A DNA stretch of 64,000 nucleotides from Cydia pomonella (lineage: Eukaryota; Arthropoda; Insecta; Lepidoptera; Tortricidae), in the NCBI RefSeq assembly GCF_033807575.1, contig NC_084707.1, forward strand, positions 23,151,888 through 23,215,887, written 5' to 3'. Of this stretch, positions 43,327 through 54,368 are shown piece after piece. Under the pieces are notes generated by a model. That model worked only from the letters and a program-made list of their open reading frames with translations, was not told where the DNA came from and made no database searches. A program made the position numbers and the translations under genes. Within the stretch, counting starts at the first letter, position 1. Every line of letters starts with the position of its first letter.

Positions 43327-43443
43327 GGGCTAAGATGGTCGGCTCTTTATCATTTGTCACCATGCCTGTCACGTTCTAACAAGTATGTAAGTGCAAAAGT
43401 GACGGGCATAGTGACAAGCGATAAAAATGGAACCATGTTGCCA
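43327..43443. mobile_element. 117-bp palindromic MITE
   Basis: GGGCTAAGATGGTCGGCTCT...CACCATGCCTGTCAC is mirrored by GTGACGGGCATAGTG...AAAAATGGAACCATGTTGCC. Confidence 0.6.
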
Positions 43444-43621
43444 CTGCAGTTTTCGAAACTATCATTAGGTAAAAAAATAAAAGACAAGCTTTGTTGCCAG
43501 CTCGTGCGTGATGAGATGAACAAATCATACTAGTGCAACTGCTATTTTTGAAAGCTGGGCCTTGTTTACCCGCCGGGGCTTATATGCACCTACTTTAGTT
43601 ATTTGTTTGCAAGGGGGCAAA

Positions 43622-44055
43622 CCATGACATTCGGTGCCAAGACATGGACGCTCACTAAGCAGGCTATGCATAAAATATGAGTAGCACAGAGAGCCATGGA
43701 GCGCGCCATGCATGGTATTAAACTTCAAGATCAAGACCGAGTGAGGAATGTCGAGAACCGACGCCGCACCAAGGTGTGAGACGTGGGTGAGATCATTACC
43801 AAGTTGAAATGGAATTGGGCGGGACATGTTGCCAGGAAGAGTGATGGCAGGTGGACCAAAATGTTTACCTACGGATTGGTAGCCGCTTTCAGATGAATGA
43901 AGCGCCTAGCGTCCGTTGGCTCATTGGGTGGATGACTTTCGAAAAACCACGGGACACTTCTGGATGCGACTAGCCCAGGACCGGGATAAGTGGCGTCCAC
44001 GAAGAGAGGCCTATGCTCAGCAGTGGGCGAATGGAGGCTAAAAGTATGATGATGA
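43622..44055 (+). pseudogene. RTE-like reverse transcriptase C-terminus, decayed, with (GATGAT)n tail
   Basis: Frames read TFGAKTWTLTKQAMHKI, VAQRAMERAMHGIKLQDQDR and KLKWNWAGHVARKSDGRW with stops between. These are the (T)YG-x-x-TW, QR-x-ME-R and W-x-W-A-GH-x-A-R motifs at the end of RTE-type ORFs. Several stops and at least one frameshift. The tail is GATGATGATATTGATGATGA. Confidence 0.75.
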
Positions 44056-44059
44056 TATT

Positions 44060-44740
44060 GATGATGATGATGAAGGGGGCAATATTCTTGTCCAACCTAT
44101 AACCTAACTAAAATTGAACCACGAGTGTTACGAGTGGAAACTTGAGCATTTCTAGGGTTTTAAGCCACGAGAATTCAGCAAGTTATACTCCCGAGTTAAA
44201 CACAAAAATTTTCACCACACCAACGCGAGAAAATTACTAACTGTAAAACATTACAAATAAATTCAAATGAATGTTTTAAATATTTATTATTCAAAATCAT
44301 CACTTAAAATTCAGTTCTATCAGTAAACAACTCCAAATTTGCATCAGATTACGTAGTGAAAGTCACGAAATCAGGTTTCGAATCGATAAATTTCCTAGAG
44401 AAAGGCCTCAAGATTGCTCTTCATATTTTGGCAACCGTATTACCTATGATTTTTCAAACACTCTGCTGACTAAACCGAATCCACCTAAATAGTTAGCTGT
44501 ATGGATGTTATGTCTTTGATTTATTATGTTTTTAATATTTTTATAAATTTAAGAGAATGTGTTGTCCAATCCGATATCAGTGAGGCCGCAGAGTGTACTT
44601 GCACACTATTACAAACATTATGTCTACGCATATCCGCACACAAATCCACTATCGGGAGTCCCCCCCCCCCCCCTTATTTATTAAAATTATAATTACACGG
44701 AATTACAGACAAGCCAATATACCGATAAATTAACATTACA
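44060..44740. other. Unassigned, with a C12 run at 44661-44672
   Basis: The run interrupts an open frame of no known product. Confidence 0.35.
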
Positions 44741-44754
44741 ATAACTTTTTGGCA

Positions 44755-45065
44755 AAAATTTCATTTTTGGTACAAGCTTTTATCGCTGACTGTACTTTTT
44801 TTTCCACAGGCAACTAATACTCATCGAGACAATTCTAAAAACCCCAAACACAATTAGGTTGCGTTGTTTTATTACAGAGTTAGACAGGCTACCTCCTCCT
44901 CCATCATCAGATCAGCTTGATGGTACCATAACATTGCATTGTCACCCGACTTACATATGTATGCAAATTTTCAGCTTCATCGGAGGTGGGTCAAATTTAA
45001 CTTACAAGATTTGTCCCATACATACTAATACGGCAAATTAAACAAAAACTTGTAAAAATAACAGT
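44755..45065 (+). repeat. Repeat family D, longest plus copy
   Basis: ACAAGCTTTTATCGCTGACT, CCATCATCAGATCAGCTTGA, ATTGCATTGTCACCCGACTT, ending AAACTTGTAAAAATA. It matches 1801-2045 in inverse over its full length. Confidence 0.65.
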
Positions 45066-45069
45066 ATAC

Positions 45070-45610
45070 AAAAAACAGAAAATATAACAGGACACAATAT
45101 AGACAAAAAAACTACGAGAAAGACGGCTGTTAAAAAGTGCCCTTAGGCATGAAGTCCTTATTTTGCGTTAACATTTTTTAATTATGAATATTTCTTAAAT
45201 CAATAAATAAACACAGAAAAACACATAATTATATGATACATTTTACTTCTAACCTATATCAGATATCGGATCAAACAATGTAAAAATGCCCTAATGGTAA
45301 AGAATAATGGTACAAAAATGTAACGGTTATTATTTTACGACTAGATCCAGCATAGGAATCTCAACAACTTAGTATCACCTAAGAACAATTCTCGGGCACG
45401 TTACTGGAAATATTCCTAGAAATATTTTCAGTAAAGGCACACCACTATTTGGAAGAACCCAACGTAGAAGGCTGAGGTACAGTCAAAGTTGGAGTGGGCC
45501 CAAATCGTTTGAAATATTGCTTCGCCGACCTCCTTTATAGGTAAATCCGTGTCAAATCTAGTTCTTATTCATTTAGTGTGGCTTTTTTTAGTTCAAGTTC
45601 GTAATATCAG
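45070..45610. other. Unassigned sequence
   Basis: No gene seen. Confidence 0.3.
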
Positions 45611-45616
45611 GCTGAT

Positions 45617-46408
45617 TTTTAGGGTTCCGTAGCCAAATGGCAAAAAACGGAACCCTTATAGATTCGTCATGTCCGTCTGTCTGTCCGATTATGTCACCGC
45701 CACTTTTTTCCGAAACTATAAGAGCTATACCGTTCAAACTTGGTAAGTAGATGTATTCTATGAACCGCATTAGGATTTTTACACAAAAATAGAAAAAAAA
45801 ACAATAAATTTTGAGGGTTCCCCATACTTAGAACTGAAACTCAAAAAAACTTTTTTCATCAAACCCATACGTGTGGGGTATCTATGGATAGGTCTTTAAA
45901 AATGATATTGAGGTTTCTAATATCATTTTTTTCTTAACTGAATAGTTTGCGCGAGAGACACTTCCAAAGTGGTAAAAAGTGTCGTCCCCCCCCCCCCCTG
46001 TAACTTCTAAAATAACAGAATGATAAAACTAAAAAAGTACATTACGATACAAGTGCGAAAAATAGGAAATTCGAAACGAGTGGCGATAAATTAAAACACG
46101 ACCGAAGGGAGTGTTTTAAATCGACACGAGTTGCGAATTACCTATTCGCACATGTATCGTACAACGTTTTACAGTACATATGGCCCTTTAAATGTTCGAC
46201 ACAGTAACGTAATATGCTACTTCTCGCACTAGTGCTATAAAGTAGCCCCATATGTACTGTAAAAAATATATGATATACATTACCATGCAAACTTCCACCG
46301 AAAATTGGTTTGAACGAGATCTAGTATTAAGTAGTTTCTTTTTTAATACGTCATAAATGGTACAAAACCCTTCATGGGCGAGTCCGACTCGCACTTGGCC
46401 GCTTTTTG
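45617..46408 (-). mobile_element. Repeat family H, minus copy split by a family F insertion
   Basis: 45617-46036 and 46263-46408 together match the full copy at 27561-28109 in reverse, from TAGGGTTCCGTAGCCAAATG to CGAGTCCGACTCGCACTTGG. A run of 13 C at about 45988-46000 corresponds to a shorter G run in the intact copy. Confidence 0.75.
46037..46262 (+). mobile_element. 230-bp double foldback (family F) nested in family H
   Basis: Intact, from GTACATTACGATACAAGTGC to CCCATATGTACTGT. It sits between A-rich runs of the host, so the target duplication cannot be read clearly. Confidence 0.8.
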
Positions 46409-46409
46409 A

Positions 46410-46780
46410 ATTTCGAACGCTCGATTTCGTCACTCAAAAATATGTGGAAAACGGCGTATTTTTTAAATACGAGCGGGAATCTAATGGTATTGACCACTCG
46501 TTTACAATTATATTAGTATAATTTAAATTTCTAAAAAAAGGGTACACGAAATCGAGCGAAGGAAAATCATCATTATAATAAGTAAAGTTTTATTTTATTT
46601 ACAGAAACAAATTTTTACAAAAATTTACAATATCTCCAAAACAAAATCAATTGCAGGAAACTTTGTACGACATTTTTGTCTCAAGAATACACCTTTAAAA
46701 TCTACCGGGTTTAATTGGCCCACGATCCACGGCCCCTACCTAGTGCTAACCTTAGTTTGAACAGCATTTTTAATTTTCAC
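46410..46780. other. Unassigned AT-rich sequence
   Basis: No gene seen. Confidence 0.35.
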
Positions 46781-46782
46781 GC

Positions 46783-47168
46783 ATTGACATATATCTAAGG
46801 ACGGGCCTTACGGGCACTAGGAATGGTGCTAGTTTAGTGGTGTCACTCACGAATTTGAGCCAATCGTGCAGTCTAACGCAACTAGTTGCGACCATCGTGC
46901 GCGTGATGCGAACTCATTGACAACCAATCGCGTTGTGGCGATGGCGTTAGACAAGACGATTGGCTCGAATTTGTGTGCGTGACACCACTGTATTGGCCCC
47001 CTGTCTTATTAGACTTAAATCGACTCGTATATAAACCGTGATTACCTTTTATTTTGTTTTTGAGCTCCCAGTATTATTAGGCAATCACGGTTTATATCCC
47101 GTTCGATTTAAGTCTAGTGAAACTTATGCCTTATCCCCGTAAGGCCCATCCTTAGATATATTTCAATG
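46783..47168. mobile_element. 386-bp TIR element containing two further palindromes
   Basis: The outer TIR ATTGACATATATCTAAGGAC...CCTTACGG is mirrored by CCGTAAGGCCCATCCTTAGA...CAAT. Inside, 46837-46988 is a palindromic MITE (GTGGTGTCACTCACGAATTT ... GACACCAC) and 47011-47115 a second foldback (AGACTTAAATCGACTCGTAT ... CGATTTAAGTCT). A lone right end lies at 53602-53637. Confidence 0.75.
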
Positions 47169-47169
47169 T

Positions 47170-47545
47170 TTTCACACGTATTTCGGACGGTAGACAAACT
47201 TTAATTTGCTTTTAGAAGCTCCCGCGTGTACGTAAGAGTTGTATGAATTGTGTGTGAATTGAATAGGACTCTCGGACTTTCGCGGTTGACTGTGATAGTT
47301 ATATAAAGTTTTAAAGTTTTGACTGTTTCAAAAAGTAATTGAAGGGACGTTTAAATATAGAAGAATGGTAGGATGTCTGATCTGTCCGATAATTGAAGGG
47401 ACTATCAATTTGACGCGAGAGGTAAAAAAAGATACATGATTAAATAAGTAAGTAAATATTCTTTATTGTAAATATACAAGTATTAAAAGTTCGACTGCTT
47501 ACGAGTAATTTGCTAAGTAAATTATGTATGTCTGTATGCATGTAT
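47170..47545. other. Unassigned sequence
   Basis: No gene seen. Confidence 0.3.
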
Positions 47546-47547
47546 GT

Positions 47548-47705
47548 ACCAGGTACCGCTGGTGTGATGTAGTGGAGGCGGACCTGCGTCGGCTGAATGC
47601 CAATTATTGGCAGGAAACCGCGCTGGATCGGGACAGGTGGCGTTCTCTCGTTTCGGAGACCAAGATTCTTTTTGGATCGCTGAGCCAAAGAAGTTAGTTA
47701 GTTAG
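47548..47705 (+). pseudogene. RTE-like polymerase C-terminus with (GTTA)n tail
   Basis: Reads RYRWCDVVEADLRRLNANYW, QETALDRDRWRSLVSETKIL and FGSLSQRS, stop, then AGTTAGTTAGTTAG. It is uninterrupted and aligns with 10858 and 22495. Confidence 0.75.
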
Positions 47706-47709
47706 TATA

Positions 47710-49172
47710 TATGTACGTCACTTCAGTGACAAAACAAAACAGAACAAATAAAAAAGTTATGTACAAAGGCGAACTTATCCCTAAAAGGGATCTCTTCCAG
47801 CTAACCTTTGAGAAAATGTGAAAGGATCAAACTCTAACAGGCGAAAGATACATCGATATTAACAGCAGCAATATGAGAATTTTGGATACACATAAAATTA
47901 AGTGGTTAAACTAGATTTACTCGCAACCTAAACTATATTTTACTAAATAAGCTGGCTTAACTAACTTAGTTACTATAACTGTTCCAAATTGTAGGTCTAC
48001 GTCAAACGGTCTTCTAGAACGTATTTAACTGATTCGCAAGACCGAATTGAACCCATAACCCAGTTTTGGTCGGAGCACTAAAAACCATCGCTACTATCTT
48101 CAACCATCAAAGCTTTTAACTAAACTTATTCAGTCGAATGCGAGATTAACGTTGTTAACTCAAAGAATTTTCTTCAATACTTTGTAATCTTTCTCCAACA
48201 ATTAAAGATAGCAAAAATGTCTCCAAAGTTTGATTGCAACAAAATGAAACCGTTCAGGAAGCCGATCTGTAACCGCTGTCGTTACAGAAGCAAAAAACAT
48301 CAAGAAGTGAAAGAAGTTTAGTGAGCTTCAATCGTCCGGATCTTATTGGAAAACTTTGCTGAGACTTGTGGTGTACTATCTTCGTCCTAGAAAAAATATT
48401 GCCGGTAATATTTCCTGTAGGAATATTATGTTGTTGGCGGTAATTACACAATTTAAAGTAGCTTTCATAATAACACAAAAATAGATAAATACTTTGTTTT
48501 TGAGGCTATTTGACTTGATACCTTTGTCGAGCCGTTGTCAGAAATTATATCCAGAAGGGCGATCGAACTTCATAATCTTGTTATGCTGTCAACAGTGACA
48601 TTTCTTTAACCAGAAATCAGGATTCGAGAATCGAAGAATCACTATTGTAGAATCTAATGGTTCTTTTAATATTATTACCAGACATTGAAATTAGTATTTA
48701 TATCCATTGTATCCTGCTGAAGTAATACGAAGGAGATAATTCAGACATTTGTTGGTCTTCTGCCATTTTTCTCTTTGAGGTAAAATAAAGATCATAGTAA
48801 ACATGCCACACGGTGGACCGTTGCCAGCAATATTTTTTTTCTTGGGAAATAAAACCACTAGCTACGGCTGGCCTTTTTGTATTATTATCCATGACATGTG
48901 GATACTTCGTCTACCGTAATATGTCCAAGGTAATATGGCCGGTAAAGTTGACAACATTGCCGGCAATATTTCCGGGTATGTCACATCACTAGCTATGCCC
49001 TGGCCTGTAATGTCCAGACATTGATAGTGACATTTGGATTCTGCGATGAAATTTCAATATGGCCGTTTTAATAGTCAGATTCTTTGAGTTTTATTTGGAG
49101 GCAACATTTCGTTTAACTAGTGATAAGTCGACATACTTACAAGATGTTTGATGCAAATTTAGATTTTACATC
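47710..49172. other. Unassigned sequence with scattered GCCGGCAATATTTCC motifs
   Basis: Near-copies of TTGCCGGYAATATTTCC occur at about 48395, 48822 and 48959. They may be decayed repeats. No gene seen. Confidence 0.35.
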
Positions 49173-49176
49173 AGTA

Positions 49177-49362
49177 CCCCTAGTGTAAATATTTTCGACA
49201 GCGAAGCGTAACGTACGCGTTTGCGTTAAGTGTCATTTTGTATGAGATTTTTGACTTTCCAAAACGTCCCGCTTGGCGCGCTGTTCAAAAAACCCATACA
49301 AAATGAGACTTAACGCAAACGCGTACGTCACGTTTCGCTATCGACTAAAATTACACTAGGGG
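49177..49362. mobile_element. Palindromic MITE family A, complete (186 bp)
   Basis: CCCCTAGTGTAAATATTTTC to AAATTACACTAGGGG. The flanks are CAG-TA on the left and TA-CTG on the right, consistent with a TA target duplication. Confidence 0.85.
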
Positions 49363-49434
49363 TACTGGTAATTATGATCGAGCTGATAAAGTTTGTAGAA
49401 ATTACCAAATCGATTTTAGATTAGTAAAATCGGC

Positions 49435-49500
49435 CAAGAGCATGTCGGGCTATGCTCAGTGTAGGGTTCCGTAGTTACACTTCCGTCACAATAAGCTAAA
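49435..49500 (+). repeat. Start of a dispersed repeat (GTCGGGCTATGCTCAGTGTA)
   Basis: GAGCATGTCGGGCTATGCTCAGTGTAGGG (49438-49466) is a head I recognise from other lepidopteran repeats. How far it extends is unclear. Confidence 0.35.
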
Positions 49501-49504
49501 CTGG

Positions 49505-50612
49505 AGCTATTAGTATATAGTACATTGTTAACCAAGGGATGAAATGGTACCTTTCACCCGAGTTAAACAAATAGGCTGCGTAATCAGTACCTAATTAAAG
49601 TGATAGACGTATGGCCATGATTTTTTCCTTTGGACTTACTTGCAATGGCAGTCTTTGCATGTCTAAAGATTAATATCCCGGAGCGAAAAACATTCAGATT
49701 GCTATATAGATAAAAAAAAAACACATATTTTAGCAAACTACAGTAATTTTAAAATTATTTAGTTCATTAAAGCATGTAAAAGTAAAAAATAGCAATAAGT
49801 CCTAGACATAATGCATTTTACATGAGTGCATTAAACGAATATGAAGATAAAATAAGCGGGATTACCTCTTACTTTTTATTTTTTTACTCTTTTGTTCTAA
49901 AACTGCCAATAGTCAAGGGCATTACTCATACAGCGAATTAAACTGTTTTAGAGAAATTATATATGAAATAAAAATAAAATGAGTAAAATAAGCTGTTTTA
50001 ATCTTAAAATTTAGATTATTTACATGAATAATGCCAAATAACTTTACGGGTTAATCTAAGTAAATTGTATTAGGTATAAATACATAAAGATGTATGTAAA
50101 TGTATCCAATATTGTAATTTTCATATTAAAGAAATAAAACATAAACAATAACTCTTTCAAAATTTGGCTGACACCACTCAATCTATACCTCATAATTACG
50201 AGTATATATACAAACTATTCAATATATATATATTTATATATTTACAAAAGGAAATACCGTTTTATTTTTCTATACGTAGATATTTTTTCTGTTACCATCT
50301 GTATAAACAAGCACTGAATTCAATAACTATTAAATTATCTCGCTCTAAATGCATATAAATACATTTAAACAACTTGCGATACTGTCAGTATAAGAAAATA
50401 TAAATAATAAATAAGTAAAAGCGTAATTAGCGGTATAACAATTTTATCAAAGTCTAGTAATCAAACTGTATACACAATTGCTTTATCTTATAGATTAATG
50501 AGTACTTAACAACATTAATTAAATTAGTACACATATTGCCGACTAGATGACGTCATCATGCGTGCTAGATGAGCTGCGTAGAAGCTAAAGCGTAATTTCG
50601 CGCGGGGTTTCA
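49505..50612. other. Very AT-rich stretch, nothing recognised
   Basis: Low-complexity A/T runs. The open frame 50164-50358 is a by-product. Confidence 0.4.
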
Positions 50613-50614
50613 TC

Positions 50615-50631
50615 GCCTCCGTGGCGCAATT

Positions 50632-50671
<40 letters not shown>

Positions 50672-50688
50672 GAGCCCACCCGGGGGCG
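50615..50688 (+). tRNA. tRNA-Asn (anticodon GTT)
   Basis: A 74-base cloverleaf. The acceptor GCCTCCG pairs with CGGGGGC, allowing G-U. The D-arm GCGCAATTGGTTAGCGC carries the A box and the anticodon stem TTCGG/CCGAA encloses the GTT anticodon. The T-arm GGTGGTTCGAGCCCACC carries a perfect B box. No intron and no encoded CCA. A T5 run follows at 50693-50697. All stems are intact, so I take it as functional and not SINE-derived. Confidence 0.95.
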
Positions 50689-50692
50689 TTGC

Positions 50693-50697
50693 TTTTT
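50693..50697 (+). terminator. RNA polymerase III terminator of tRNA-Asn
   Basis: TTTTT starting five bases after the mature tRNA end, the normal termination signal for this polymerase. Confidence 0.8.
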
Positions 50698-50699
50698 GT

Positions 50700-52340
50700 A
50701 TTTTTAACTATAATATTTAATTTCAATATAATTTTTATTTATTTCGTTAAATTTTAAAAAAATAAGCATTTTTATATATTGTTTTACAATCTTTTAAAAA
50801 TGAATATGTGCAACGGTGGGGCCGCTCTGGCGCTTATTGTGACGCTTTGTCGCTTTTAGTTCCCCCACCACGCACTTTGCACATCACTATGTATAATTAA
50901 GTTTTAAACTGTTCCGAAGAATTCATTCAGTCCTACTTTTGCTTGCATAAAGTTATGACTTAATAAACTTTGTACGACACCGACAAAGTGCCTAAAATAC
51001 GTGTAGCAAGTAAGGTAGTGTATAGATATTTTGGGCTTTAATGCGTATCGATATTTAAACTTGACTGAACATTCGATTTTTAATAGACAAATTGATAATG
51101 ATTTTTTCATGAACAAACTGCTTATTTACTACTTAGTTACTGATTTTGTTTGCTAGTCACATATATTTACATGTTTCGGCTTATTCACAAAGATACAAAA
51201 TTATAAATATATCTTCGATTGTACAGTCGGCAACTAATGTTGCTAAACTAAGTTCAAACTCATGGACTGGCTTACGCTGGGCCATCGTGTAGAGGAGACA
51301 TAAGATTCTTGATTTAGAAAAAAAAAACTGCACTGAAATGGTTCGTCGTTTCGGAGATCAAACTGATAACCGACTATGTGGTTTACTCGAGTGCAGCCCT
51401 ACGGTCGGTGGCAGATGGTCACATCACTATTGGCGTTGACAGAACTGTCAGAAGAGGATCGCCCGTCATTTCGGCGTCGTGGTGTTATTTACCTAAGTTA
51501 TACATACCTATTTTCCGTATTTTAATGTATTAAATTTTCTCCTTTAACAATATAAAACTCCCTTTTTTGCTTCGGGTATCAAAAAAAAATTCAAAACATA
51601 AGGCAATCACTGCCTGAATCACTGGCATATGATTCACGTACTGGTGTCCAAGCCACTCTAGACTAGGTTAAAATATGAGTATATTTGACTTAATTTAATT
51701 TAGTTTAAGTTAAACTTTAAGCTTACGTTCTAATATAATAATTTAAATGTAATATGATCCTAAGTTGGTCGAAATAAAATAAATAAATGAAAAATAGTCT
51801 CTCTTCTTTTAAATTCTGTTTAAGATATGCAACCACAAATTAAAACATTGAAATGAATTCACCGACATCATAATTTTTAATAATAGAGATTAATATTTAT
51901 GTATACCTCTACCCTGGGGCCATTCACAACTTTAAAAACCAGGCCCAGTATATATGACCTCTTATTACCTACAATTAGTATAAATCAAGGGGTCAAATTA
52001 TACTTGGGGCTACTTTACACCGTAGATTGTAACCCCACCCTGATTGATAGCATGTCATATTTTAAAAGCATTCCACACGCGGTCATAAATCACGCAATTA
52101 CCCACATTTATTTAGTTGGTTAAAATTGTTGTGTAAAAAATGAAACGGGGTGAATGTAGCTTTTAGGCGTATATCAGCATCCATCATGTTGGTACTTAAT
52201 TGTTGTTCATCATGTTGGCTCTGAAGATTCGACCACCAGCCTTAACCTATGGCTACGTAGCCGGAGTCTTGTCATGCCCTCGGTGTGGATGAGTACTGTA
52301 GACGAAGATTGCTGGCTACTGTAGTTACATGAGGGCGCAC
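50700..52340. other. AT-rich stretch between tRNA-Asn and the ACCGGTTT cluster
   Basis: AAATAAAATAAATAAATG at 51774-51790 may be a LINE tail. No gene seen in either strand. Confidence 0.35.
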
Positions 52341-52349
52341 GAGCAAGGC

Positions 52350-52680
52350 TCAGTACCGGTTTATAAAATACCGATAAATACCGGTTTATTTCGGTTTTCC
52401 TCCGAACTTTTATAAGAATGCGAACGTTTCAAGATATTTATTGTAAGCTATAAAACCGGTTTATTTGATGAGCGAAACGGCCGGCGGGCCTGGTGGTATG
52501 CTACGAAAACATAGACACAGACATAGGAAGAAACCGGTTTTTATTGTTATAAACCGGTAAATTTGACAAGAACTTTTCTCATAAAAACCGGTTTAAAAAT
52601 AACGGTTTTTCGAGCGTAACCGAAATGAATAGGTTTTGCGCCAAGTACCTGATAACGGTTTGGAAATTTAACCGGTTTCC
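52350..52680. promoter_or_regulatory. Cluster of ACCGGTTT/AACCGGTT motifs
   Basis: About nine occurrences of (A)ACCGGTTT or close variants in ~330 bp, several as full AAACCGGTTT palindromes (52453, 52532, 52586, 52667). AACCGGTT is the core bound by Grainyhead/CP2 factors. The cluster could be an enhancer or simply a repeat; related motifs occur in a repeat at 55840-56035. Confidence 0.35.
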
Positions 52681-52713
52681 GGGCCTTGCGCACAAGCGGG
52701 CGGGCCAGAATGC

Positions 52714-52830
52714 CTACCGTTAACCACGTTCGACGTTGTTGTTGTTGTGTCGTTGTTCGACCCTGTCACACTTACGTACAAATTTACAAGTGCGACAGAG
52801 AGGCAACATGTCGAACGTGGTTCGCGGTAG
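52714..52830. mobile_element. 117-bp palindromic MITE (CTACCGTTAACCACGTTCGA)
   Basis: Left CTACCGTTAACCACGTTCGA C and right GTCGAACGTGGTTCGCGGTAG are inverses; the centre holds (GTT)n. Confidence 0.75.
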
Positions 52831-52930
52831 CCCCTCAGCTTAGTTCCCGCACCTAAGGGATATAATGCAGTCGCTGGGGTCGAAATCGGCTAGGATGAGA
52901 GAGAGCGTAGACTATGGAATAATTTAATAA

Positions 52931-53278
52931 TAGGGAATATTACGCGAAACTCTGCTTAGGGAGCGCCACTACTACAATCCATCACAATCTGAGGGTCTAT
53001 AGCGAAACAAAAAAATCGAAATTTCGTTATCTAACCTCCCTATCACTCTTGCATAATCGAGCGATAAAGAGGTGGATAACTAAATCTTGATTTTCGCGTT
53101 TCCCGGTAGGCCCTTTGTAAATAAACCGCTTTGATGCATCAATGTCATATTTTATTATCTGTGAAAACTTGTTATAATATAACACAGTTTAATGCACAGT
53201 ATGTATAAGATACTCTATGGTTTACGATAGATGCTAGTGCTGCACTCTGGCGGCAGAACATTGCAGTAATATTCCCTA
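52931..53278. mobile_element. 348-bp TIR element (TAGGGAATATTAC ends)
   Basis: TAGGGAATATTACGCGAAAC at the left and GCAGTAATATTCCCTA at the right. The interior has a second inverted pair, GAAATTTCGTTATCTAACCTC / GAGGTGGATAACTAAATC. No coding capacity. Confidence 0.65.
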
Positions 53279-53600
53279 TTGCTACAATTTTTGTGATGTG
53301 AAGCTCCAGAAAAAAACTAAGAGACTATTATACAACTGTGCAGTTCCGAGTCGAATAATAGTCCCTATATACGACAAATTTTTTTTTAATATGGAACTGT
53401 CACATAAAATGTGTGTAGAGGTTTTTGGAAGATTACCACATTAATTTAAGCCTTTAGAAATCTGAGTATTAAAATAATTTAAGTAAAACCATATTTTATC
53501 AATATTTTTTAATTGAGCCCAACTAAAAGAGATTTATAGGAACTGACATAGTGATCATTATTCGACGCGACAGATATCGTTAAAAGGTTAAAAACTATGT
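53279..53600. other. Unassigned sequence
   Basis: No gene seen. Confidence 0.3.
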
Positions 53601-53601
53601 T

Positions 53602-53637
53602 GCCCGTAAGGCCCGTCCTTAGATATATGTCAATGGT
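53602..53637. repeat. Lone right end of the 46783 TIR element
   Basis: GCCCGTAAGGCCCGTCCTTA GATATATGTCAAT matches the terminus of 46783-47168. No matching left end is found nearby. Confidence 0.55.
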
Positions 53638-53879
53638 TAAAAAATTATCATACCGACATTAAATTGAAATTAAATTAAATATAATTTATTTTCAGGCAAC
53701 TAAGGCACATAGATAATAACTAACAAACTAACATACATACAATAATAAAAAAAATTAAAATTACTTTGGCCACGCAGGTTTCTGTTGCGTCACCTATTTC
53801 GGTGCGGGATTCGGCAAATACCCTAGAAACCACCATAATAGCGAAAAAGTAGTAAAAACGTTTTTTAATAATACATACA

Positions 53880-53885
53880 TTTATT
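53880..53885 (-). promoter_or_regulatory. Poly(A) signal of the glycine-rich gene
   Basis: AATAAA on the minus strand, about 50 bases after the stop codon. Confidence 0.6.
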
Positions 53886-53935
53886 ATTTCAATACATATC
53901 AAAATTAAGCTTTGTGTGAATTTGTTAAGTTATAT

Positions 53936-54340
53936 CTACCAGCCACCGTGGCCATAGAGTCCGCGTCCGTAACCAGCGCCGTAGCCACCGTAGCCAGCTC
54001 CATAACCACCGTAGCCAGCTCCGTAAACGCCATGACCGGTATTGTAGTCAACGCGGTGGACGTATGACGTCGCAGGAGCGCTGGCGTATCCCAAACCGAG
54101 CCCACCGTAGCCAAGGCCAGCGCCATAGCCAAGCCCAGCGCCATAGCCGAGCCCTGCGCCATAGCCAAGCCCTGTGTCATAGCCGACTCCTGCGCCATAG
54201 CCGAGCCCTGCGCCATAGCCGAGCACTGCGCCATAGCCGAGCCCTGCGCCAAGTCCGAGCCCTGCGCCATAGCTGGACAAAGCACCAGCTTGAGCCAAGC
54301 CAAACAGGCACGCGGCGATAACAACAATTTTAGTAAACAT
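53936..54340 (-). CDS. Glycine/tyrosine-rich secreted protein (cuticular or eggshell-like), single exon
   Basis: 134 residues. A clear signal peptide (MFTKIVVIAACLFGLAQA) has a likely cleavage after residue 18. The mature chain is a low-complexity array of GYGAGL-type hexa/heptapeptides (about residues 24-83), then a non-repetitive block containing YASAPATSYVHRVDYNTGHG, then YGAGYGG repeats ending YGHGGW. The composition fits structural secreted proteins: glycine-rich cuticle, chorion, silk-associated proteins, or glycine-rich antimicrobial peptides. Sequence alone does not decide among these. There is no R&R chitin-binding motif. The coding strand is GC-rich against an AT-rich background, which produces long spurious open frames in the other phases. 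TATA, initiator and poly(A) signal are all in place. Confidence 0.85.
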   Translation of the reverse strand: MFTKIVVIAACLFGLAQAGALSSYGAGLGLGAGLGYGAVLGYGAGLGYGAGVGYDTGLGYGAGLGYGAGLGYGAGLGYGGLGLGYASAPATSYVHRVDYNTGHGVYGAGYGGYGAGYGGYGAGYGRGLYGHGGW

Positions 54341-54368
54341 CTTGCTGTTTCTTCAAATTTTACTAATT

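Noticed and set aside
43525..43827. 100-codon minus-strand frame
   Set aside because: It is the antisense of the decayed RTE-like polymerase on the plus strand.
53905..54327. Long open frame on the minus strand rich in A, M, Q, G and S
   Set aside because: It is a frame-shifted reading of the glycine-rich gene; repetitive GC-rich DNA keeps all frames open. The same holds for the plus-strand frame at 54064-54321 (R, H, S, Q-rich).
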